NCBI GenBank assembly: GCA_027076245.1
Contig: JALTKC010000215.1
Span: forward strand, 1 to 5,641
Source of the DNA: Gammaproteobacteria bacterium
GTDB lineage: Bacteria > Pseudomonadota > Gammaproteobacteria > GRL18
Direction of reading: 5' to 3'
Length of the DNA stretch: 5,641 nucleotides
Shown: piece by piece, positions 1-5,594 of the stretch
Numbering within the stretch: the first letter of the stretch is position 1
Layout: each line of letters opens with the position of its first letter
Program-made: the position numbers and the translations under genes
The notes under the pieces: model-generated
Databases searched by the model: none
What the model was told of the DNA's origin: nothing
What the model saw: the letters and a program-made list of their open reading frames with translations, nothing else

Positions 1-2056
1 CCTTTATTTCTTTAATGGATTGTCTGATCCGGGTAAGCTGATCATTAAGTATAATGCTGTTCTGTTTGGTCAGGGCATTAATTTTACTGAAGGTTTCATT
101 TTTAACTTCAGTTTTTATCTGTGCGGCCAGGCTCTGTTTATCTATGGGGGGGGGCAGGCGGTCCTGATTAAAAACCAGCAGGGCGGAAATGGCCAGCACT
201 GAAATTAGTCCTATGCCGAATAGCTGACTCCGGCTTTTAATTTTAGCACTCAGATGATTCAGTTCGCCGGACAGTTCCTTGTGCTGATTCTGTTGCTGGT
301 ACTGAAACTGGTGGTAATTATGCAGCTGGGTTTTCTGATCCAGTTGATGGTTGTGCAGCTGCTCCAGCTGGTTTTCCACATCATTATAATGCTGTTCCAG
401 TTTACTGGATAAACTGCCCAGTTTTTTTTCAGTGATCTGTTCTGAACTGTTTAATTCTGCCTGTTCGGCCTGCAGTTGTTCTATGGTCCGGGTCAGACTA
501 CCCAGTTGTTCGACCGTGTTCTGACTGTTTTCCAGCAGGGGATTGAACTGCTGTAACTGTTCATCCAGTTCATTCAGCTGCAGCTGTTGAGTCTGTACCT
601 GCTCGGATAATTCCTTACTCTGCTGCTGTTCAAGGGATTGCTGATCCTGTATGTCGATAAACAGATTTTGCAGCTGGGTGGACTGTTCTGCCACTTCGGT
701 TAACTGCTGTTCCAGTTGTTCAAGCTGTTTACGCAGCTGGTCGCTCTGTTCAGACTGAGCTGTCTGATCTGAGTCTCTCAGGCTCTGTATATGGGTTTTA
801 AGTTCTTCCTGAGATTGTTTTAACAGGCTGTCGAACTGCTCAACCTGTTGAGCCAGTGCATTAAAACGCTCGTCATCCTGTGCTGTTTCTGAACTCGGCT
901 CCTCAGTCTGTTGCTCGGCAATACTCTGTTTCAGTAACTGAAGTTCATTACCCAGTTCACTAAGCTGTTGTTCCAGGGGAGTAATTAACTGCTGTTGAGC
1001 ATCCTGAAGTGAATTTAAACGGTTTTCAAACTGTTGAAAATCCTGTTCCTTATCCTGCTGTAAGTTCTGCTGAATCTCTTGTTGAAAATCCTGCTGAAGC
1101 TCCGTCTTAAGCTCTGTATTTAAGTCTGTAGTTTTCCGGCCCAGATCTTCCAGCTGCCGGGTCAGCTCATCCGTTTTGTGGTTTAACTGCTGTGCGTCCT
1201 GCTCCAGGCTATCCAGCCGTGGAGTCAGGGGCTCTAACTGAGCATTGATACGTTGATTTTCAGCCTGCTGCAGAGCCTGTATCTGTTGCAGGGACTGGTG
1301 AATATTGGTGGTATCGGTCTGCAGCAGTTTTAAACGGGTATCCTGTTCTTCTTCATGAGTCTGTATCTGCTGGATATAGTCCTGCACCTGCTGCTGCAGT
1401 TTTTCCAGACTGTCTGCAAATTCATTCAGTCCCTGATCAGGCTGCTCCAGCTTTTGATCAAACCGGCTTAACTCAGTTTCAAAATGACTGATTTTGTCAA
1501 ACAGCTCATCATAGGAAACGCCCAGGTAGTCCAGTTGCTTCTGCCAGGGCTGCTGATCCTGTAGCAGTTGCTGCTCCAGGGGTTCAATGCGTTTAATGAC
1601 CCGTTGTTCAAGATCGGTAAACAGACTGATTTCCTGAGTCAGTCGATGGGTTTCCTTATCAAATTGTTTTAATTTTTTGTCAAAATGCTTTTTAAATTCT
1701 TTCAGTTTTTTTAGCAGTTCATGACTGCTTTTATCATTTGACACCGTATCCAGCAGTTCATTATCCAGCTCATTAAGGTGTTTTTTTATGGTTCGGATTT
1801 CTTTTTTAAAGGCGGTCAGACGGTTTTGCTCATCTTCCCGCTGTGCGGTGAGTTGCTTAAGCTGTTTCTGAATATTTTTTAAGGCACCAACAGGTGCTTC
1901 ACCGGCAATAACAGCCGATTTTTTTACAGGCACAGAGCTATCTGACTGATTAGCTAACAGTTTTTTTAACTTTTTGGTGTTTTTCTGTTTATTCTTTAGT
2001 TTGTCTTTTTTATTGTTTTTATTGTTTTTATTTTTAGACTGTTGTTTTCCGGCCAC
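1..2056 (-). CDS. Large Gln-rich coiled-coil protein with one transmembrane helix, unknown function (3' end outside window)
   Basis: One uninterrupted minus-strand frame of 685 codons continues past the left edge, so the stop is not visible. The GTG start at 2056 follows AGGA (2067-2064) at good spacing. The only other codons back to the in-frame TGA (2104-2102) are non-start codons and one ATT. Residues 1-35 are Lys/Asn-rich. Roughly residues 55-605 are dominated by Gln, Leu and Glu in heptad-like patterns, as in a long coiled coil or several coiled-coil blocks. Residues 612-629 (LFGIGLISVLAISALLVF) form a single membrane helix. Basic residues just before it (KIKSR) suggest an N-in, C-out topology, with most of the protein cytoplasmic and residues after 630 periplasmic. 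A Pro triplet at 635-637 is encoded by nine consecutive C. I see no internal Met or Cys and one Trp. I do not recognise the family; scaffold, cell-envelope or segregation roles are all possible. The gene is certain, the function unknown. Confidence 0.88.
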   Translation of the reverse strand, partial: MAGKQQSKNKNNKNNKKDKLKNKQKNTKKLKKLLANQSDSSVPVKKSAVIAGEAPVGALKNIQKQLKQLTAQREDEQNRLTAFKKEIRTIKKHLNELDNELLDTVSNDKSSHELLKKLKEFKKHFDKKLKQFDKETHRLTQEISLFTDLEQRVIKRIEPLEQQLLQDQQPWQKQLDYLGVSYDELFDKISHFETELSRFDQKLEQPDQGLNEFADSLEKLQQQVQDYIQQIQTHEEEQDTRLKLLQTDTTNIHQSLQQIQALQQAENQRINAQLEPLTPRLDSLEQDAQQLNHKTDELTRQLEDLGRKTTDLNTELKTELQQDFQQEIQQNLQQDKEQDFQQFENRLNSLQDAQQQLITPLEQQLSELGNELQLLKQSIAEQQTEEPSSETAQDDERFNALAQQVEQFDSLLKQSQEELKTHIQSLRDSDQTAQSEQSDQLRKQLEQLEQQLTEVAEQSTQLQNLFIDIQDQQSLEQQQSKELSEQVQTQQLQLNELDEQLQQFNPLLENSQNTVEQLGSLTRTIEQLQAEQAELNSSEQITEKKLGSLSSKLEQHYNDVENQLEQLHNHQLDQKTQLHNYHQFQYQQQNQHKELSGELNHLSAKIKSRSQLFGIGLISVLAISALLVFNQDRLPPPIDKQSLAAQIKTEVKNETFSKINALTKQNSIILNDQLTRIRQSIKEIK
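146..154 (-). repeat. Homopolymer tract of nine C on the coding strand (G9 on plus strand)
   Basis: Nine consecutive G on the plus strand encode Pro635-Pro637 of the coiled-coil membrane protein, directly after its transmembrane helix. Losing one base gives CCC CCC CCA TAG. Gaining one gives CCC CCC CCC CAT AGA TAA. Both end the protein at once, while the present length keeps the frame open for 48 more codons to the window edge. Long mononucleotide tracts of this kind are known slippage sites; whether this one varies is inference. Confidence 0.85.
2007..2033 (-). repeat. 9-bp in-frame tandem repeat coding for Asn/Lys
   Basis: The plus strand shows TTTTTATTG at 2007-2015 and again at 2016-2024, followed by a partial third copy. 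On the coding strand this gives the alternating Asn/Lys stretch KNNKNNKK near the N terminus of the coiled-coil protein. Because the unit is three codons, copy-number change would lengthen or shorten the basic tail without breaking the frame. Confidence 0.6.
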
Positions 2057-2177
2057 AATCCGTTCCTGTTTAGAAGCGTTTTCAGGTGGTTTTAAAAAAG
2101 CTCAGGCTCACTTATATGCAGTAATATCTGTACTAACATTTTAGCAAATAGGCTCAAAACTTAAAGTTTGTTCTCTA

Positions 2178-2206
2178 ATGATATAGCAAAATATTGAAAT
2201 TGTTAA
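2178..2206 (-). promoter_or_regulatory. Sigma-70-like promoter for the coiled-coil gene
   Basis: On the minus strand TTAACA (2206-2201, five of six bases of the -35 consensus) is followed after exactly 17 bp by TATCAT (2183-2178, five of six bases of the -10 consensus). Transcription would begin near 2171, giving a leader of about 115 bases before the GTG start. This is the best match I find in the right orientation, but it is judged by eye only. Confidence 0.5.
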
Positions 2207-2295
2207 GGTTTATTTTAATTAAAATGTGATTTTGTTAATTAAAGAAGGAGTGATGACCATCGGGCAGCCGGAACTTTTTATAAAAGCCGCAGTCA

Positions 2296-2323
2296 CTTGT
2301 AATAATAGAAACAACCCCCATAA
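2296..2323 (+). promoter_or_regulatory. Sigma-32 (heat-shock)-like promoter upstream of clpS
   Basis: CTTGTAA at 2296-2302 resembles the heat-shock -35 element CTTGAAA. After 13 bp comes CCCCATAA at 2316-2323, which carries the full CCCCAT core of the heat-shock -10 element CCCCATNT. The spacing lies in the range known for RpoH promoters, and the run of C stands out in an AT-rich spacer. The start point would be near 2331, about 200 bases ahead of clpS. Assignment is by pattern only. Confidence 0.5.
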
Positions 2324-2334
2324 ATACTTATAAT
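2306..2334 (+). promoter_or_regulatory. Sigma-70-like promoter overlapping the heat-shock-like one
   Basis: A perfect -10 hexamer TATAAT (2329-2334) lies 17 bp after TAGAAA (2306-2311), which matches the -35 consensus at four of six bases. Transcription would start near 2341 and read into clpS-clpA. A weaker alternative lies downstream: TTCAAT (2372-2377), 17 bp, TATACT (2395-2400). I cannot tell which is used. Confidence 0.4.
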
Positions 2335-2338
2335 CCGC

Positions 2339-2347
2339 TTATACACA
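2339..2347 (+). promoter_or_regulatory. DnaA box (TTATACACA)
   Basis: TTATACACA matches the DnaA-box consensus TTATNCACA at every position. It sits at the predicted start of the clpS transcript, directly after the TATAAT element. I find no second box in the spacer, so this is not an origin. A role in DnaA-dependent regulation is possible but a chance match cannot be excluded. Confidence 0.35.
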
Positions 2348-2387
2348 GAAAAACATAGTCGATTTTTTAATTTCAATAATAGTGCAA

Positions 2388-2409
2388 ACAGTTCTATACT
2401 TTGAACTGT
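2388..2409. promoter_or_regulatory. Operator-like dyad, 7-bp perfect arms around a candidate -10
   Basis: ACAGTTC (2388-2394) and GAACTGT (2403-2409) are perfect reverse complements separated by eight bases. The spacer holds TATACT (2395-2400), a possible -10 hexamer. The geometry suits a dimeric repressor, or a hairpin in the leader of a longer transcript. It does not match the gammaproteobacterial LexA box (CTGT-N8-ACAG), and I cannot name a regulator. Confidence 0.4.
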
Positions 2410-2455
2410 ATAACATAAAAATCAGTGAATATTTTTATTAATTAACTACACTTGT

Positions 2456-2481
2456 AGTAAGTACAGAGAGTAGGTACAGAC
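2456..2481 (+). repeat. Two tandem copies of a 13-bp repeat in the clpS leader
   Basis: AGTAAGTACAGAG (2456-2468) is followed immediately by AGTAGGTACAGAC (2469-2481); the copies differ at two positions. They lie about 50-70 bases upstream of the clpS start. Spacing of 13 bp would place two binding sites on different faces of the helix. The meaning is unknown. Confidence 0.45.
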
Positions 2482-2497
2482 ATTCAATAAGTGTCTG
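2477..2497 (+). promoter_or_regulatory. Short hairpin in the clpS 5' leader
   Basis: CAGACA (2477-2482) pairs with TGTCTG (2492-2497) around a nine-base loop, and a possible T-G pair extends the stem by one. It ends just upstream of the purine-rich tracts AAAGGG (2502-2507) and AAAAGG (2508-2513), the only Shine-Dalgarno-like sequences before clpS. The nearer tract lies 15 bases from the clpS ATG, longer than usual, so leader structure may matter for translation. This is weak on its own. Confidence 0.3.
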
Positions 2498-2528
2498 GCA
2501 TAAAGGGAAAAGGCTTTAAATTTTAAAT

Positions 2529-2879
2529 ATGAGAGATGTTAGAAATTCAGATGACTGGTCTGATGACGAGTCAAACGATATTGATATGGGTGATACAGCG
2601 GTCGAAACAGCCAAACCCAAAACCAAAAAACCCCGAATGTACCGGGTTATCCTGAATAATGATGACTACACACCGATGGAATTTGTCGTTCATATTCTGG
2701 AAAATTTTTTTACCATGGACCGGGCAAAGGCAACACGGATTATGCTGGATGTACATAACAGCGGTAAGGGAATATGCGGTGTTTTTCCAAAAGACATTGC
2801 AGAAACCAAGACATTGCAGGTCAATAATTATTCCAAAAAACACAATCATCCTCTGATGTGTTCTATGGAAGTTGAATAA
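2529..2879 (+). CDS. clpS: ClpS, N-recognin adaptor of the ClpAP protease
   Basis: ClpS binds proteins carrying destabilising N-terminal residues (N-degrons) and delivers them to ClpA for degradation by ClpAP in the cytoplasm. The protein has 116 residues against 106 in E. coli. The core begins at Met37 (MYRVILNNDDYTPMEF). The N-degron pocket is intact: Asn44, Asp45, Asp46, the gatekeeper Met50 and His76 correspond to E. coli Asn34, Asp35, Asp36, Met40 and His66. The late signature GKGICGVF and the C-terminal HPL-C pattern are present. The N-terminal tail, which in E. coli engages ClpA, is about ten residues longer here. It is strongly acidic (DDWSDDESNDIDMGD) and then basic (KPKTKKPR). An in-frame TAA at 2517-2519 rules out an earlier start. 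The ATG has only distant purine tracts upstream, so Met20 (2586) is a less likely alternative. The gene is followed 14 bp later by clpA. Confidence 0.96.
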   Translation: MRDVRNSDDWSDDESNDIDMGDTAVETAKPKTKKPRMYRVILNNDDYTPMEFVVHILENFFTMDRAKATRIMLDVHNSGKGICGVFPKDIAETKTLQVNNYSKKHNHPLMCSMEVE

Positions 2880-2893
2880 AAGGTAGTTGAATA

Positions 2894-5176
2894 GTGTTAA
2901 GTAAAGAGCTTGAATTTACACTTAATCTTGCATTTAAGGAAGCACGGGAAAAACGGCATGAATTTATGACCGTAGAACACCTGTTGCTGGCCTTGCTGGA
3001 CAATCCGGCGGCAGAAGATGTGTTAAAAGCCTGTTCGGTTAACCTGGACCAGCTTCGTAATGAACTCACGGTGTTTCTGGATGAAACCACTCCGGTATTA
3101 TCGGAAATTGATGAGCGTGACACTCAGCCCACCCTGGGCTTTCAGCGGGTTCTGCAGCGAGCTATTTTCCAGGCTCAGTCCTCAGGCAAAAAAGAAGTCA
3201 ACGGCGCCAATGTTCTGGTGGCCATTTTTAATGAACAGGAATCCCAGGCGGTTTACCTGTTAAACAAGCAGGATGTTTCCCGTCTGGATATTGTTTCCTA
3301 TATTTCCCATGGCATTTCCAAGGTGGATGATGCCAATGAAGGCATTGAGGAAGATGATAAAAGTGCCGGAGACAATGAAGAACTGGCCGATGCCAAAGCT
3401 TCTCAGAATCCACTGGATCTGTATGCTGTTAATTTAAACAAACGGGCGGAAGAGGGCAGAATCGATCCGCTGATTGGGCGTAAGGAAGAAATTAACCGTA
3501 CCATTCAGATCCTCTGCCGCCGCAGAAAGAATAACCCCCTGTTTGTGGGTGAAGCGGGTGTCGGTAAAACCGCACTGGCCGAAGGGCTGGCCAAGAAAAT
3601 TGTAGATGATGAAGTGCCAGAAATTCTGGAAGGTAATACTATCTATTCTCTGGACCTGGGTGCTTTGCTGGCCGGAACCAAATACCGGGGCGACTTTGAA
3701 AAACGCCTTAAGGCGGTTCTGAACCAGCTTAAAAAAGAGCCTAAATCCATACTGTTTATTGATGAAATCCACACCATTATCGGTGCCGGTGCGGCCTCCG
3801 GTGGTGCCATGGATGCTTCCAACCTGATTAAGCCCGCTCTGTCCACCAGCGATTTACGCTGTATCGGTTCCACCACTTACCAGGAATACCGGGGTATTTT
3901 TGAAAAAGATCACGCCCTGGCACGACGTTTCCAGAAAATTGATGTAACCGAACCGTCGGCAGAAGAAACCTTCAGAATTCTGGAAGGTCTGCGTTCCCGG
4001 TTTGAAGATTATCACAATATCAAGTACACCAAGCAGGCTCTGCGCAGTGCGGCAGAACTGTCTGAGCGTTATATCAATGAACGCCATCTGCCGGATAAGG
4101 CCATTGATGTCATTGATGAAGCCGGTGCCAACCAGCAGTTAAACACACCGTCCAAGCGCAAGAAAACCATCGGGGTTAAGGAAATCGAAGCCATTATTGC
4201 TTCCATTGCCCGTATTCCGCCTAAAAACATCAGTACCTCAGATAAGAATTCGCTTAAGAAACTGGCGCGTAATCTGAAACTGGTGATTCATGGTCAGGAT
4301 AAGGCCATCGAAACACTGGATGACGCCATAAAAATGGCCCGTGCCGGCATTGGCCGTGAAGATAAACCCATTGGTGCCTTCCTGTTTGCCGGTCCGACCG
4401 GAGTGGGTAAAACCGAGGTATCCCGGCAACTGGCTAAATTAATGGGCATTGAGCTGATCCGCTTTGATATGTCCGAATATATGGAACGTCATACCGTATC
4501 CCGTCTTATTGGTGCACCTCCCGGTTATGTAGGTTATGACCAGGGCGGTCTGCTGACCGAAGCCATCAGCAAGCATCCCCATGCGGTACTGCTGCTGGAT
4601 GAGATTGAAAAGGCCCACCCGGATGTCTTTAATCTGTTGCTGCAGGTCATGGATCACGGTACTCTAACCGATAATAATGGCCGCAAGGCAGACTTTAGAA
4701 ATGTTATCCTGATTATGACCACCAATATGGGCGCCGAGGCCATGTCCCGCTCCTCTATCGGTTTCACCAAACAGGATCACAGCAGTGACGGTGCTGAGGC
4801 CATTAAACGCGGCTTTACACCGGAATTCCGCAACCGTCTGGATGCCATAGTACAGTTTGCACCCCTGTCTGAAAAAGTTATGGAACAGGTGGTTGACAAA
4901 TTTATCTTTGAACTGGAAACCCAACTGGCCGAGAAGAAAGTGGAACTGTACGTGGAACCGGATGCCCGTAAATGGCTGGCCAAAAACGGTTATGACGAGA
5001 AAATGGGCGCCCGCCCAATGACCCGCCTGATCCAGGAAAGCATCAAAAAACCACTGGCCGAAGCCCTGCTCTTTGGTGAGCTGGAACACGGCGGCACAGT
5101 AGTGGTTTCAGTAGAAAACGGTGAACTGAAGTTTGATCTGAAAAGCCAGGTCGGCAAGGAAGATAAGGTTCACTAA
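2894..5176 (+). CDS. clpA: ClpA, ATP-dependent unfoldase subunit of ClpAP
   Basis: ClpA is a hexameric AAA+ unfoldase that threads substrates, including those brought by ClpS, into the ClpP peptidase. The 760 residues match the family length (758 in E. coli). Order: Clp N-domain (about 1-142), acidic linker (about 143-170), AAA+ module D1 (Walker A GEAGVGKT 219-226, Walker B Asp290-Glu291, arginine pair 344-345), and module D2 (Walker A GPTGVGKT 500-507, Walker B Asp569-Glu570, sensor-2 GARPM 705-709). The ClpP-docking tripeptide is Ile622-Gly623-Phe624, where E. coli ClpA has IGL. All catalytic residues are intact. The GTG start aligns with the E. coli N terminus (MLSKELE against MLNQELE). 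AAAAGG (2878-2883) overlaps the clpS stop and lies ten bases upstream. Co-transcription with clpS is evident from the 14-bp gap. ClpP is not encoded in the window. Confidence 0.98.
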   Translation: MLSKELEFTLNLAFKEAREKRHEFMTVEHLLLALLDNPAAEDVLKACSVNLDQLRNELTVFLDETTPVLSEIDERDTQPTLGFQRVLQRAIFQAQSSGKKEVNGANVLVAIFNEQESQAVYLLNKQDVSRLDIVSYISHGISKVDDANEGIEEDDKSAGDNEELADAKASQNPLDLYAVNLNKRAEEGRIDPLIGRKEEINRTIQILCRRRKNNPLFVGEAGVGKTALAEGLAKKIVDDEVPEILEGNTIYSLDLGALLAGTKYRGDFEKRLKAVLNQLKKEPKSILFIDEIHTIIGAGAASGGAMDASNLIKPALSTSDLRCIGSTTYQEYRGIFEKDHALARRFQKIDVTEPSAEETFRILEGLRSRFEDYHNIKYTKQALRSAAELSERYINERHLPDKAIDVIDEAGANQQLNTPSKRKKTIGVKEIEAIIASIARIPPKNISTSDKNSLKKLARNLKLVIHGQDKAIETLDDAIKMARAGIGREDKPIGAFLFAGPTGVGKTEVSRQLAKLMGIELIRFDMSEYMERHTVSRLIGAPPGYVGYDQGGLLTEAISKHPHAVLLLDEIEKAHPDVFNLLLQVMDHGTLTDNNGRKADFRNVILIMTTNMGAEAMSRSSIGFTKQDHSSDGAEAIKRGFTPEFRNRLDAIVQFAPLSEKVMEQVVDKFIFELETQLAEKKVELYVEPDARKWLAKNGYDEKMGARPMTRLIQESIKKPLAEALLFGELEHGGTVVVSVENGELKFDLKSQVGKEDKVH

Positions 5177-5191
5177 AGTCTGTCTCCGGGA

Positions 5192-5212
5192 GTGCGGGCA
5201 TCCTGCCCGCAC
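5192..5212. repeat. Perfect 9-bp inverted repeat after clpA, terminator-like or REP-like
   Basis: GTGCGGGCA (5192-5200) and TGCCCGCAC (5204-5212) are perfect complements around the loop TCC, 15 bases after the clpA stop. The stem is GC-rich and very stable, but neither strand has a T-tract after it, so it is not a classical intrinsic terminator. It could protect the clpA mRNA 3' end, give partial termination, or be one copy of a dispersed palindromic repeat. Only one copy is in this window. Confidence 0.65.
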
Positions 5213-5229
5213 AAATCTGAAAATCTAAA

Positions 5230-5275
5230 CAGAATTCATTCTGGACATGATATTATGAATATTGTTAACCTTAAC
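5230..5275. promoter_or_regulatory. Cluster of three short palindromes upstream of the MNT gene
   Basis: Three dyads lie in a row: CAGAAT-TC-ATTCTG (5230-5243, perfect 6-bp arms), CATGATATTATG (5246-5257, five of six pairs), and GTTAA-CC-TTAAC (5264-5275, perfect 5-bp arms). TATTAT (5251-5256) could serve as a -10 hexamer but has no clear -35. Toxin-antitoxin operons are often autoregulated, so an operator here is plausible; no promoter can be fixed with confidence. Confidence 0.3.
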
Positions 5276-5303
5276 ACCCGGAATGTGTAATGGAAAAGCA
5301 ATC

Positions 5304-5594
5304 ATGCGCCCCTCAGAAGCTCTGAAGCTGCACAGAGAGCAAATAAAAAAAATAGTTCTTTCACATAGAGCGACCAATGTTAAAGTTTTTGGTTCTGTTA
5401 TTGAAGACAAAGATACTGACTCAAGTGATCTGGATTTATTGATTGAGCCAACACCGGAAACATCGTTAATGGATATTGGAGCCATACGGTATGAACTAAA
5501 GCAACTATTGGGTTTAGATGTTGATATTTTAACACCGGATTCCCTGCCTGATTCATTTAGAGATAGTGTTTTAAAAAAGGCGAAGTCAGTGTGA
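5304..5594 (+). CDS. MNT-domain nucleotidyltransferase, antitoxin of a HEPN/MNT module
   Basis: The protein has 96 residues and belongs to the minimal nucleotidyltransferase (MNT, COG1669/MntA-like) family. The signature GSX10DXD is exact: Gly30-Ser31, ten residues, Asp42-Leu-Asp44. A third acidic residue sits in VDILTPDSL at Asp74. In characterised pairs the MNT protein is an AMPylase that modifies a tyrosine of its HEPN RNase toxin and so inactivates it. That function is inferred here from motif and gene order. The start at ATG 5304 (MRPSEAL...) fits the usual family N terminus and has GGAAAAG eight bases or fewer upstream. The same frame is open back to TTG 5262, with another ATG at 5283; these would add 14 or 7 residues and look less likely. 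Its codons look more AT-rich than those of clpA, which hints at separate ancestry. Its TGA overlaps the next gene's GTG. Confidence 0.88.
   Translation: MRPSEALKLHREQIKKIVLSHRATNVKVFGSVIEDKDTDSSDLDLLIEPTPETSLMDIGAIRYELKQLLGLDVDILTPDSLPDSFRDSVLKKAKSV

Larger units (their letters stand above)
2057..2528. other. Divergent intergenic region between the coiled-coil gene and clpS
   Basis: This 472-bp AT-rich spacer separates two divergent transcription units and must hold both promoters. It contains three TTAATTAA palindromes (2215-2222, 2235-2242 and 2438-2445; the first sits inside a 12-bp palindrome at 2213-2224). It also holds the promoter, DnaA-box, dyad and repeat elements listed separately. 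In E. coli the gene divergent from clpS is cspD; there is no cold-shock gene here. I see no tRNA or other structured RNA gene. The only small frame with a purine-rich leader (2253-2333, 26 codons) is not convincing. Confidence 0.8.

Noticed and set aside
20..202. A 60-codon plus-strand open frame at the left end
   Set aside because: It is antisense to the coiled-coil gene, whose frame is open for 685 codons with a good start and ribosome binding site.
2253..2333. A 26-codon frame (MTIGQPELF...) preceded by AAGAAGGAG in the intergenic region
   Set aside because: The purine tract is only two bases from the ATG, too close for normal initiation. The frame overlaps the predicted clpS promoters, and the peptide resembles nothing I know.
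2388..2409. LexA (SOS) box
   Set aside because: The dyad reads ACAGTTC-N8-GAACTGT; the gammaproteobacterial LexA box is CTGT-N8-ACAG, with the opposite arm order.
2213..2445. Replication origin, suggested by AT-rich DNA, TTAATTAA palindromes and a DnaA box
   Set aside because: Only one DnaA box is present and none of the usual origin neighbours is in view.
4664..5089. A 141-codon minus-strand open frame inside clpA
   Set aside because: It is antisense to the fully conserved second AAA+ module of ClpA; long antisense frames are common opposite such codon usage.
5192..5219. Rho-independent terminator after clpA
   Set aside because: The stem is strong but the sequence after it (AAATCTG on the plus strand) has no T-tract on either strand, so I list it only as an inverted repeat.
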